From NCBI GenBank assembly GCA_013214355.1, contig JABSSL010000002.1:62001-126000 (forward strand): a stretch of DNA of 64,000 nt. Direction: 5' to 3'. Position 1 is the first letter of the stretch. The number at the start of each line of letters is the position of its first letter. Positions 42,790-51,621 of the stretch are shown here, one piece after another. The DNA comes from Saprospiraceae bacterium. Lineage in GTDB: Bacteria; Bacteroidota; Bacteroidia; Chitinophagales; Saprospiraceae. The position numbers and the translations under genes were made by a program. Under the pieces are notes generated by a model. That model worked only from the letters and a program-made list of their open reading frames with translations. It was not told where the DNA came from and ran no database searches.

Positions 42790-44655
42790 ATGAATTCAAC
42801 TGCCCAGCGAAAGAAAACGAACAAGCGTGCCCTAAAACTGAAAGAAATGATCCAGCAGATCGAAGAGATCATCAAAGAAGCTAAAGCAGCTGAGACCGCC
42901 GCCGCTGATTTGCTGGAAACTATTCATCCTGACTATAAGACGAGTGCTAAGAATCTCATACATTATCAAGTGTTTCGTCGATATGACCTGACTAAACTAC
43001 AAAAACGCTTAGGGAATATGGGGCTCTCTCGCTTAGCGAAGGCGCAGTCCAAGGTGATGGCAAGTTTGAAGACCAATCGAGCGCTTTTGAAGTCGATGTT
43101 GACGGGGACACATGTGAAGAAAGCGGTTGGAGAGCTGTCTTTTAAGAAAGGAGATCGACTATTAAAGGAGAATGCCACGAAGTTGTTAGGCTATAAAACG
43201 GAAGGGAGGAGGACTCGAATTATGGTGACTATGCCCAGCGAAGCGGCCTCCAATTATAAAATGGTCTATGATATGTTAGCGGCTGGAATGAATTGCGCTA
43301 GAGTTAATTGTGCGCATGATAATCCAGAGACTTGGGCAAAGATCATTCAAAATGTTAGGAAGGCAGCTGAAGAATTGGGCAAAGATTGTAAAGTGGCGAT
43401 GGACCTAGCTGGGCCAAAGATTCGAACGGGTGCGCTAGAACCAGGACCTCAGGTGTTGAAGATTCGACCGCCAAAAGATATCTGGGGCAACATCATGGAG
43501 CCTGTTCAATGTTGGTTGGGACTAGAGCCAAAGCCGGGCTTGGTTCATGTTCCAATAGCGGCAGCGCATTTATCTGCGATACGAGAGCATTCCAGTTTGT
43601 ACTTGAAAGATACGAGAGGTAAAAAACGGAAATTTAAGGTTAAAGGGAAGCAGGACGGTGGCTATCACGCTACCTGTGACCGCACGACCTTCATCGCGAC
43701 TAACCTGCATTTATACCCCACTAAAGAGCATGGTATTAAGGGGATTCCAATTGCAGACTTGCCTAGCTTAGAAGTACCTTTATTTCTTCAGGTTGGTGAC
43801 CGACTGCGTCTGGATAAGGACCCAATTGCTGGCCAAAATGCCTTGAGAAATGAAGAGGGAGAGCTATTGGAAATGGCACATATCTCCTGTCGTGCTCCAG
43901 AAATCTTCCGGGAAGTGAAAGTCGATGAACGAATTCTCTTTGACGATGGGAAGATAGAGGGGCGAATCGCAGAAATTCTGGATGACCACCTCCTAATCGA
44001 TATTGTTCATACCGTTGAAGGAGGAGCGAAGTTGCGGGCTGAAAAGGGCATTAATCTTCCAGATAGTGCCTTGACGATCAGTGGTCTCACCGCTAAAGAT
44101 AAGGAAGACCTAAGTTTTGTTGTCAAGCATGCGGATGTGATCAACTTCTCTTTTGTCAATCGACCAGAGGATGTTACGGAGCTCTTTGATCGACTAAAGG
44201 AGTTGGAGGCAAGAGAAGGAATAGGGCTGGTATTAAAAATAGAAACACAATCTGGCTTCAATAAGCTTCCTGAGATCTTGTTTAGAGCGATGAAGATGCA
44301 TCCCGTTGGGGTGATGATTGCCAGAGGAGATCTAGCTATAGAGACGGGCTGGCGTAATATCGGACGTGTGCAAGAAGAGATTCTTTCTCTTTGTCAAGCA
44401 GCACATATCACGGACATTTGGGCGACCCAGGTTCTGGAAAGTCTGGCCAAACGTGGATTACCTTCTCGGGCAGAAATTACGGATGCAGTGATGTCTCAAC
44501 GGGCAGATTGTGTGATGCTTAATAAAGGTCCCTACATCGTCCAAGCTATCCAATTATTGGATACGATCCTGAAGGATATGGAGCCTTACCAGGATAAAAA
44601 TGCACCACTGACGCCTGCCATGCAGCGAGCCAATTCTATGTCGGAGAAAAGCTAA
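42790..44655 (+). CDS. Pyruvate-kinase-like protein with N-terminal extension and enlarged B region
   Basis: The 621-residue protein keeps the pyruvate kinase core: RVNCAHDN (171-178), DLAGPKIRTG (205-214), FDDGKI (384-389), KIETQ with K483 and E485, MIARGDLAIETG (509-520, metal-binding D514) and WATQVLES (544-551). There are three departures. A ~140-residue helical N-terminal extension is present. About 170 residues instead of ~100 lie between the DLAGPK and FDDG motifs. The C-terminal allosteric domain is missing, the usual VMLSGETAKG becoming VMLNKGPYIV and the chain ending 40 residues later. Catalysis with phosphoenolpyruvate/ADP is possible but unproven. It is joined to the HD gene by an 8-base spacer. 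Confidence 0.85.
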   Translation: MNSTAQRKKTNKRALKLKEMIQQIEEIIKEAKAAETAAADLLETIHPDYKTSAKNLIHYQVFRRYDLTKLQKRLGNMGLSRLAKAQSKVMASLKTNRALLKSMLTGTHVKKAVGELSFKKGDRLLKENATKLLGYKTEGRRTRIMVTMPSEAASNYKMVYDMLAAGMNCARVNCAHDNPETWAKIIQNVRKAAEELGKDCKVAMDLAGPKIRTGALEPGPQVLKIRPPKDIWGNIMEPVQCWLGLEPKPGLVHVPIAAAHLSAIREHSSLYLKDTRGKKRKFKVKGKQDGGYHATCDRTTFIATNLHLYPTKEHGIKGIPIADLPSLEVPLFLQVGDRLRLDKDPIAGQNALRNEEGELLEMAHISCRAPEIFREVKVDERILFDDGKIEGRIAEILDDHLLIDIVHTVEGGAKLRAEKGINLPDSALTISGLTAKDKEDLSFVVKHADVINFSFVNRPEDVTELFDRLKELEAREGIGLVLKIETQSGFNKLPEILFRAMKMHPVGVMIARGDLAIETGWRNIGRVQEEILSLCQAAHITDIWATQVLESLAKRGLPSRAEITDAVMSQRADCVMLNKGPYIVQAIQLLDTILKDMEPYQDKNAPLTPAMQRANSMSEKS

Positions 44656-44669
44656 GTACTAAGGCTGTT

Positions 44670-47600
44670 CTATTTCGACAATTTCCTTAAGTCTAACGTG
44701 TAAGGATAATCCTTGTCTACTTCAACTTTTTGTGTGTCGATGGGTGGTGTAGCCTGATAGTCATTGGTGATGTAACTACGACTGCCAGTGCTCGCTTGAT
44801 TTTTGAGTTGTTCGACACTTCTCGCACTATGGTTGTATTCCCAGAATCGGTTGATGCGACGCCCTTCCGCTTCAAAGCTGTTAACCGGGAAAGTTTCATA
44901 GTTCCTTCCGCCAGGGTGCGAAACGTGGTAGGTGCATCCGCCAATTGATCTTTGATTCCAGCGATCATAGATGTCGAAGACTAAGGGAATATCGGTACCA
45001 ATGGTCGGATGAAGAGCCGATGGTGGACTCCATGCTTTATAACGTATTCCCGCTACATAATGTCCAGCCATGCCTGTCGCACGTAGCGGGACAATGGCCT
45101 TGTTACAAAGTAGATGATATCGCTCGGGATTAAATCCTTCTAATGCCACTTCTAAGCGCTCTACCGAAGAATCAACAAACCGCGCCGTTCCCGTATTTGA
45201 CATTTCTTCCCCTAGAACATTCCAAGGCTCGATACCCGCCCGCAACCGCAACTGTGTCTCCCCGGCCTGAATCTGCCCCAAAAGCGGAAAGCGGAATTCA
45301 AAGAAAGGCTCAAACCAATCTAATTCGAATTCAAAGCCAGCTTCTTTAAGATAATATAGAACCTCTTTGATATCCTCCTTTACGAAGTGATGAATCAGGA
45401 ACTTATCATGCAGGCTGGTTCCCCAACGGATAAGGGGTTGACGGTATGGCTTTTTCCAGAAGGCCGCTACTAATCCACGAATCAGCAACAATTGCAAGAG
45501 ACACATCTGCTTGTGGGGAGGCATATCAAATCCACGCATCTCCAAAATGCCCAGACGACCAGAAGCCGAATCGGGACTGTATAGCTTATCGATACAGAAT
45601 TCAGCTCGGTGCGTATTTCCGGTGATGTCAATCAGTAAATTCCTGAAGATACGATCTACGAGCCAAGGGGGAGGATTTTCATGACGATCCAGCTCCGCAA
45701 AAGCAATTTCCAATTCGAAGAGGATCTCCTTTCGCCCTTCATCTACTCTAGGAGCCTGACTAGTAGGTCCTACAAAGGCGGAAGAAAAGAGGTAGGAGAG
45801 ACCGGGATGATTTTGCCAGAAATTCACGAAACTACGAAGCAGATCTGGTCGGCGTAGGAGGGGGCTTTCCGCAGGGGAACTTCCACCCAAGGTGATGTGA
45901 TTTCCGCCACCCGTACCCGTATGCTTCCCATCCAACATGAATTTTTCAGCACCGAGTTGGCTATCCTTGGCTAGATCAAAAAGCTTATCATAATTCCCCA
46001 CGATTTCACGCCAGCTTTTCGCCGGATGGATGTTCACTTCAATCACACCCGGATCTGGAGCCACTACGAGTTTTTGCAGCCTGTTGTCGCTAGGAGGATG
46101 ATAACCTTCTATGAGGACCGGCATCTCCAATTCAGCAGCTACTTTTTCAATGGTATTTAACAGATCAATGTAGCTTTCTAGGCTATTGAGCGGAGGCAGG
46201 AATAGATATAGTTTTCCCTCGCGCACCTCGGCGCAGAGCGCTGTTTTGATGGTTGTGGTCCGGAATGAGGGTTCGAATTCAGCCTTTTCCGCTGGAGAAG
46301 ATTCGGAGGTAGGCGTGAGGGACGAAGCCTGGCCTGCTCTTTCTGCTTGCTTGATGTCTAAGGCTTCTTTACTTGGAAGCGCTGGGAGCTTCTCCATTGG
46401 ACTAGCAGGAACCTCTTTGGTTTCTTGTTCGGGCACCATGTAAGGTAATCTGTCCAAGGGCAGACGTAGCCCTATGGGAGAGTTTCCAGGGAGCAAGAAC
46501 AGATGTCCTCGCTTGAAGACCCAAGGGCAAGTTTGCCAACTACTCTGATCTATATCCCATTGCAAGGGAAGGGCATAACCTGCTGCTTGATCGAAGCCTT
46601 TTTGCAATAGTTCTGATAGCTTTTTTCGTTCGAGTTTTTCTTTGGGATGTAAATGTAAGGGGTCGATATTGACCGGTAGGTTCTCTTCTTCCCACAGGAA
46701 ATAATAGACGTCTTCAAAAGCTGCAGTTATATGCTGAGCAGAAACGCCAAGGTAGTGAGCCATTCTTTGTAGGAAACTTCTAGCCTGGTCGGTTTCCCAT
46801 TGATAATCTTGGTTTGGGTTGGCCAGCAGCTGATTGTTTTCCCAAAGAATCTCTCCATCCTTACGCCAATAGATAGCATTCTGCCAACGGGGCAGTGCCT
46901 CACCGGGATACCATTTACCCTGCCCCACGTGCAAGAAACCGTTTGGCGCAAAATGAGCCTTTAATTTTTGAGTGAGTTGAAAGGCGAGTTGGCGCTTATC
47001 TATACCGTCCGCCGCCTCGTTCCATTGTTCGGACTCCATATCCATTGCGGAAACGAAGGTAGGCTCACCTCCCATCGTCAATTTCACATCTTGCTCTTGC
47101 AATTGCTCCTCTATCACATCCCCTAAACGCAAGATCGATTGCCACTGTTGATCCGTGTAAGGCTTGGTGACGCGAGGTGTCTCCTGGATCCGCTCGACGA
47201 TATTCTTATACTCAAACTCTACTGTTGCTGGTGCTGTATAGCCCGTGATGGGCGCGGCACTACTAGGATCCGGGGTACAGGCCAAGGGAATATGTCCTTC
47301 TCCCGCAAAGAGACCGGAGGTGGCATCAAGGCCAATCCAGCCTGCTCCTGGAATGTATACTTCTGCCCAGGCGTGCAAATCGGTAAAGTCTTCCTCCGGG
47401 CCCGCAGGTCCATCCAAGGGCTTCTGATCTGCTTTTAACTGTACCAAATAGCCGGAGACAAAACGTGCGGCCAATCCGAAGTGCCGAAGTACTTGAACGA
47501 GTACCCAGGCAGAGTCTCGACAGGAACCCAAAGCCTTCTGTAGGGTTTCTTCACAGCTTTGTATCCCCGTTTCTAGGCGAATCGTATAGTTGATATCCTC

Positions 47601-48062
47601 ACACAATTGCTGGTTGAGGTGGACTAAGAAATCCACCGTATTGACACCTTGAAAGGCATGAGCTTTTTTGATCCAATCTTTGAGCAAGGGCCCTGCCTCC
47701 TTGATTTCCAAATAGGGTAGGAGTTCTTTCTTCAGTTGATCATCATACGTGAAGGGGAATTTTTCGGCGTATTCTTCCAAAAAGAAATCGAAAGGATTGA
47801 TGGTCACCAAGTCGGCGATGACCTCTACACCAATGCTTAGGTGATCTGTAGGCTCTGGGAAGGTCACACGCGCTAGATAATTGCCGAAGGGGTCTTGTTG
47901 CCAATTGATAAAGTGCAGTTCTGGCTCTATCTGTAAGGAATAGGCTTCGATGTTGGTCCGTGCATGAGGAGCCGGCCGCAATCGGATTACTTGCGGGAAA
48001 ACTTGAATTGCTTTATCGTAATTGTACTTTGTATGATGTCGAATGGCAACTTTAATGCTCAT
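44670..48062 (-). CDS. Transglutaminase-DUF2126 fusion protein
   Basis: The 1130-residue protein has a Bact_transglu_N domain (1-90), a transglutaminase-like core with catalytic C181 (ALGSCRDSAWVLVQVLRHFG), H230 (DLHAWAEVYIPGAGWIGLD) and D246, and then DUF2126 from about 300 to the end. A Pro/Ser/Glu-rich linker (about 560-620) interrupts DUF2126. There is no signal peptide. Proteins of this build are encoded next to circularly permuted ATP-grasp, alpha-E and Anbu genes in many bacteria; here the gene is divergent from those three. It probably crosslinks, deamidates or cleaves a peptide/amide that the ATP-grasp enzyme makes. Confidence 0.93.
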   Translation of the reverse strand: MSIKVAIRHHTKYNYDKAIQVFPQVIRLRPAPHARTNIEAYSLQIEPELHFINWQQDPFGNYLARVTFPEPTDHLSIGVEVIADLVTINPFDFFLEEYAEKFPFTYDDQLKKELLPYLEIKEAGPLLKDWIKKAHAFQGVNTVDFLVHLNQQLCEDINYTIRLETGIQSCEETLQKALGSCRDSAWVLVQVLRHFGLAARFVSGYLVQLKADQKPLDGPAGPEEDFTDLHAWAEVYIPGAGWIGLDATSGLFAGEGHIPLACTPDPSSAAPITGYTAPATVEFEYKNIVERIQETPRVTKPYTDQQWQSILRLGDVIEEQLQEQDVKLTMGGEPTFVSAMDMESEQWNEAADGIDKRQLAFQLTQKLKAHFAPNGFLHVGQGKWYPGEALPRWQNAIYWRKDGEILWENNQLLANPNQDYQWETDQARSFLQRMAHYLGVSAQHITAAFEDVYYFLWEEENLPVNIDPLHLHPKEKLERKKLSELLQKGFDQAAGYALPLQWDIDQSSWQTCPWVFKRGHLFLLPGNSPIGLRLPLDRLPYMVPEQETKEVPASPMEKLPALPSKEALDIKQAERAGQASSLTPTSESSPAEKAEFEPSFRTTTIKTALCAEVREGKLYLFLPPLNSLESYIDLLNTIEKVAAELEMPVLIEGYHPPSDNRLQKLVVAPDPGVIEVNIHPAKSWREIVGNYDKLFDLAKDSQLGAEKFMLDGKHTGTGGGNHITLGGSSPAESPLLRRPDLLRSFVNFWQNHPGLSYLFSSAFVGPTSQAPRVDEGRKEILFELEIAFAELDRHENPPPWLVDRIFRNLLIDITGNTHRAEFCIDKLYSPDSASGRLGILEMRGFDMPPHKQMCLLQLLLIRGLVAAFWKKPYRQPLIRWGTSLHDKFLIHHFVKEDIKEVLYYLKEAGFEFELDWFEPFFEFRFPLLGQIQAGETQLRLRAGIEPWNVLGEEMSNTGTARFVDSSVERLEVALEGFNPERYHLLCNKAIVPLRATGMAGHYVAGIRYKAWSPPSALHPTIGTDIPLVFDIYDRWNQRSIGGCTYHVSHPGGRNYETFPVNSFEAEGRRINRFWEYNHSARSVEQLKNQASTGSRSYITNDYQATPPIDTQKVEVDKDYPYTLDLRKLSK

Positions 48063-48143
48063 TATTTTGCGATTGATACTTTTTTTAGAGGATTATTTGG
48101 TATTGCGATTAGTTGTTGAGAATGAAGCAGTTGAGGCTGTTAA

Positions 48144-48201
48144 AAAACTACTGAATTCCTGGTAAATATCTTAAAAAAACCGACTACTTTTCAGTAGTTT
48201 T
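48144..48201. promoter_or_regulatory. 12-bp inverted repeat in the divergent Anbu-locus promoter
   Basis: AAAACTACTGAA (48144-48155) and its perfect complement (48190-48201) are separated by 34 bases, within the 186-base region between the transglutaminase and ATP-grasp starts. Three-and-a-half-turn spacing fits two dimers or a regulator that controls both operons. A second, shorter dyad (CTAC...GTAG) lies inside the right arm. Confidence 0.5.
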
Positions 48202-48248
48202 AGAACGATTCGTTTCTTTCCATTCCAGATCCTACATTCTTTCTAGGT

Positions 48249-49706
48249 ATGCAAAATGACCTTTTTAATAGCTATGAGGTCCCTAATGGACTCTTAGACG
48301 AAGTTTATACCACATTTCCCAATTCCTACACATCTTATGGTCAGATCCGGGACCTGTTCTACTCTTTAAATCCTGCGGATTTTCAGAAGTTGAATGAGTA
48401 TGCTAAGCTGTCGTTTTTGAATCAAGGCATCACTTATGCGGTCTATGATGAAGACAATGGAGGTACGGAAAAAATATTTCCCTTTGATCTATTTCCTAGA
48501 GTAATCCATCAACAAGAGTGGGAACGCTTGGAGGAGGGCTTATTGCAGCGTAATAAGGCCTTAAATCTATTCATTGGGGATGTATATGGTGATCAAAAGA
48601 TTCTGAAAGATAAGGTGGTGCCAGAGGAATTGATCTTTAGTTCGCCACACTATGTAAACTTGATGAAAGGCTTTCAGCCTCCTGGTCAGGTCTACACCCA
48701 TATTTGTGGTACAGATCTCATTCGGCATACGGATGGAAATTTCTATGTGCTAGAGGACAATCTGAGGAATCCATCCGGTGTGAGTTACGTTTTGATCAAT
48801 CGCGAAACGATGAAGCGGACCCTGTCTGACATCTTCAAGGCGATCTCAGTTGAGACGGTGAATCAGTATCCTTCTGTTTTATTGCAGACACTACAATCGG
48901 TAGCTCCGGGCCGCGATGAAGATCCAACCTGTGTTTTGTTGACGCCTGGACAATACAATTCCGCTTATTATGAGCACTCTTTTTTGGCCCAGGCTATGGG
49001 GATTGATTTGGTGGAGGGGAAAGACCTGTACGTTGAACGGGATACCGTCTATTTGAAGACGATCCGTGGGGCACAAAAGGTAGATGTGATTTACCGTAGA
49101 ATTGACGATGCATTTCTTGATCCGGCAGAATTCCGGAAGGATTCTATGCTTGGAGTGGAAGGCTTGATGAGCGCTTACTTGTCAGGTAATGTAACGATTG
49201 TGAATGCTCCGGGTACGGGTGTATCGGATGATAAAGCTGTTTGTGCCTACGTACCCGATATGATTCGATATTACCTAAAAGAGGAACCGATAATTGCCAA
49301 TGTCCCTACCTACATTTGCAATCGGCCTGATGATCTCAAATATGTGCTTGAACACCTGGGGGAGTTGGTCGTTAAACCCGTTGACATGTCAGGAGGATAT
49401 GGCGTCACGATTTGTGATAAGCTGAGCAAGGAAGAACTGACTGAGCTAGCCAATACCATCAAGGCAAATCCGAGAAACTACATTGCTCAGCCTAAAATGA
49501 TGTTATCCTTGCACAGTACCTATATAGAGGATACCCAGTGTTTTGAACCACGTCATATTGATTTGCGAACCTTCACTTTACTAGGAGAAGATACTGCTTA
49601 CGTGCTGCCAGGGGGGCTGACTAGAGTGGCTTTACGAAAGGGGAGTCTAATTGTCAATTCCTCCCAAGGTGGCGGATCAAAAGATACGTGGATAATCGCA
49701 AAATAA
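48249..49706 (+). CDS. Circularly permuted type 2 ATP-grasp protein
   Basis: The 485-residue protein is of the DUF404/DUF407 type: an N-terminal helical part with NQGITYAVYDEDNGGTEKIF and FPFDLFPRVI, then HICGTDLIRHTDGNFYVLED with NLRNPSGVSYVL (metal/ATP-binding Asp, Glu, Asn of the permuted grasp) and a C-terminal PVDMSGGYGVTI with KANPRNYIAQPKM. It should form an amide or peptide bond using ATP. The gene is the first of a three-gene unit with the alpha-E gene (60 bases later) and Anbu (25 bases later). Confidence 0.93.
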   Translation: MQNDLFNSYEVPNGLLDEVYTTFPNSYTSYGQIRDLFYSLNPADFQKLNEYAKLSFLNQGITYAVYDEDNGGTEKIFPFDLFPRVIHQQEWERLEEGLLQRNKALNLFIGDVYGDQKILKDKVVPEELIFSSPHYVNLMKGFQPPGQVYTHICGTDLIRHTDGNFYVLEDNLRNPSGVSYVLINRETMKRTLSDIFKAISVETVNQYPSVLLQTLQSVAPGRDEDPTCVLLTPGQYNSAYYEHSFLAQAMGIDLVEGKDLYVERDTVYLKTIRGAQKVDVIYRRIDDAFLDPAEFRKDSMLGVEGLMSAYLSGNVTIVNAPGTGVSDDKAVCAYVPDMIRYYLKEEPIIANVPTYICNRPDDLKYVLEHLGELVVKPVDMSGGYGVTICDKLSKEELTELANTIKANPRNYIAQPKMMLSLHSTYIEDTQCFEPRHIDLRTFTLLGEDTAYVLPGGLTRVALRKGSLIVNSSQGGGSKDTWIIAK

Positions 49707-49766
49707 GAGACCTTATGCTGAAGTTGTCATGAGCGTAGTTTTAGACAACTGCTATAAAAGAAACCT

Positions 49767-50699
49767 ATGTTAGCACGAGTAGCCGACTCCTTATATTGGA
49801 CAGGCAGATATATAGAACGATCTGAGCATTTAGCTCGATACTTGAAGGTCCAGTACTTCACTATATTGGATGCACCCATGAGTCAAAACAAAGACTTCGT
49901 TTTTAAGTCTATTTTGAATATGTATGGGATTGAATATGATTCTCAATCGGAGGTGGATGAACAAGAGGTGCTATTTGAGGTGGGCTTAAGTCCGAGTAAC
50001 AACGTCTCTATTCTTTCTACCATTGCTGCGGCCAGAGAAAACGCCAGAACGTTTCGTTATTTAATTTCAACGGAACTCTGGGAGGTGATCAATCAGTATT
50101 ACTTGTTTGCCAAGGAATATGATCCAACCTTCTTGACGACAAGAGGCTTGTATGATTTCACGGTAAATTCAACAAAGCATTGTGCTATTGTCCGATCCTA
50201 CTTGGATCACACCGTGGTTCATGACTCCATCTGGATGTTCATTAAACTGGGAATTCGCCTGGAGCGGGTGATCCAGATTATCCGCATCCTGAAGAGTAAA
50301 CTCAATGATATTGAGGCCTTGACAGAGAATGGTTTTAATCAACCATTGAAGCAGTATCAGTGGACAACTACCTTGAAAGTGCTGGAAGGTTTTGATATGC
50401 ATCGGCGCGTCTATCGCAAAATTCCAAAGCAGCGATCGACTTTTGAGTTTTTGGTAACAAATCCGATTTTCCCGCGTTCTATAGCTTACAATTTCCGCAA
50501 AGTAGATGAATTAGTCACTAAATTGTGCGCCCAATATGATTCAGAGACCTTGTTGAAGTTCAAAGCGGGAAAACTGGCCCACTATTTTAAGTTTTTGGAG
50601 TACGAAGAAATTAAAGATGATCTTCCAGGCTTCTTAGATGAATCATTGAATAAAGTGTACGCGCTCCACAATCGTATTGGGGAGACCTTTTTTACTTGA
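49767..50699 (+). CDS. Alpha-E domain protein
   Basis: The 310-residue all-helical protein opens with MLARVADSLYWTGRYIERSEHLAR, the hallmark of alpha-E (DUF403) proteins (first residues 1-20). Further landmarks are ARENARTFRYLISTELWEVINQ and the C-terminal DLPGFLDESLNKVYALHNRI. Alpha-E proteins always partner with permuted ATP-grasp enzymes, as here, and may hold the substrate or scaffold the ligase. It has no catalytic motif that I know of. Confidence 0.93.
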   Translation: MLARVADSLYWTGRYIERSEHLARYLKVQYFTILDAPMSQNKDFVFKSILNMYGIEYDSQSEVDEQEVLFEVGLSPSNNVSILSTIAAARENARTFRYLISTELWEVINQYYLFAKEYDPTFLTTRGLYDFTVNSTKHCAIVRSYLDHTVVHDSIWMFIKLGIRLERVIQIIRILKSKLNDIEALTENGFNQPLKQYQWTTTLKVLEGFDMHRRVYRKIPKQRSTFEFLVTNPIFPRSIAYNFRKVDELVTKLCAQYDSETLLKFKAGKLAHYFKFLEYEEIKDDLPGFLDESLNKVYALHNRIGETFFT

Positions 50700-50724
50700 G
50701 TACGAGTTCTAAAACATATTTCTA

Positions 50725-51513
50725 ATGACCTATTGTCTAGGGATTAAAGTCAAAAGTGGCCTAGTCGCCATTGCTGACACCCGCATCACCTCTGGTAATG
50801 AAACAACTACCGCTAAGAAGATTTCAATTCATAAGAGCGGTAAAAAGAATCTATTCATTATGACCTCTGGCCTTCGCTCCATCCGTGATAAGGCCGTCAC
50901 CTACTTCGAGGAATTGCTGGAGTCTGAGGACTTTGCCTTTGATAAGATGTACAAAGCGGTCAATGCTTTTGGGGATCAGTTGCGTCGGGTAGCAAAGGAG
51001 GATAAACAGGCATTGGCAGAGTCAGGCCTCTTTTTTAACCTAAATACCATTGTCGGCGGGCAGCTTGAAAACGATACAGAACATAAGCTATATCTGCTAT
51101 ATCCCGAAGGTAACTGGATTGAAATTGGAGAAGCTACACCTTTCACCATCATCGGCAACTCCGGCTATGGCAAGCCCGTCTTGAATCGCGCCTTAACCTT
51201 CGAATCCTCCATAAAGTTTGCGTTGAAAACGGGGTTTCTCTCCTTTGATTCTACTAGGGTGAGTGCCAATGATGTAGGATACCCCATTGATGTCGTCATA
51301 TACATCAAGGATTCCAAGAAGATGCTGGAAAGACGATATACGGAAGATCAGACCGGCCATCTTGGAGAAATGTGGGCAAAACGCCTAAAGGATATCATCC
51401 ATGAAGTACCTGACGACTGGGCCGAAAAGTTGGTACAAGAAACGGAGCATATTCTGCAGCAGCAACAGCAAAAGCAGGATGAGCAGCAGCAACAGATGCA
51501 GCAGCAGCAGTGA
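50725..51513 (+). CDS. Anbu-type proteasome-like peptidase with Gln-rich tail
   Basis: The 262-residue protein matches Anbu (ancestral beta-subunit/peptidase). Removal of Met would expose Thr1 of TYCLGIKVKSG, with D17 in AIADTR and a Lys pair at mature residues 30-31 as the candidate active-site lysine. Later GLFFNLNTIVGGQLEND and TIIGNSGYGKPVLNRAL are typical. The last ~20 residues (about 243-262) are almost entirely Gln with a few Lys/Asp/Met, encoded by CAG/CAA repeats, an unusual extension. Anbu is known to form a ring-like open-helix assembly. It ends the ATP-grasp/alpha-E unit. Confidence 0.93.
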   Translation: MTYCLGIKVKSGLVAIADTRITSGNETTTAKKISIHKSGKKNLFIMTSGLRSIRDKAVTYFEELLESEDFAFDKMYKAVNAFGDQLRRVAKEDKQALAESGLFFNLNTIVGGQLENDTEHKLYLLYPEGNWIEIGEATPFTIIGNSGYGKPVLNRALTFESSIKFALKTGFLSFDSTRVSANDVGYPIDVVIYIKDSKKMLERRYTEDQTGHLGEMWAKRLKDIIHEVPDDWAEKLVQETEHILQQQQQKQDEQQQQMQQQQ

Positions 51514-51621
51514 GAGGGCTGACAGCTTGTTGCTAACTTCGTAATTGTATACCTCCCAAGGTGATTAGCCGACAACTCCAATTATGTAATCTACCTTCCA
51601 GATCTTAAGAGGATTTTCCGT

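Noticed and set aside
51348-51581. Minus-strand Cys-rich frame opposite the Anbu tail
   Set aside because: The Cys runs simply mirror the CAG/CAA codons of the Gln-rich tail; there is no start context or homology.
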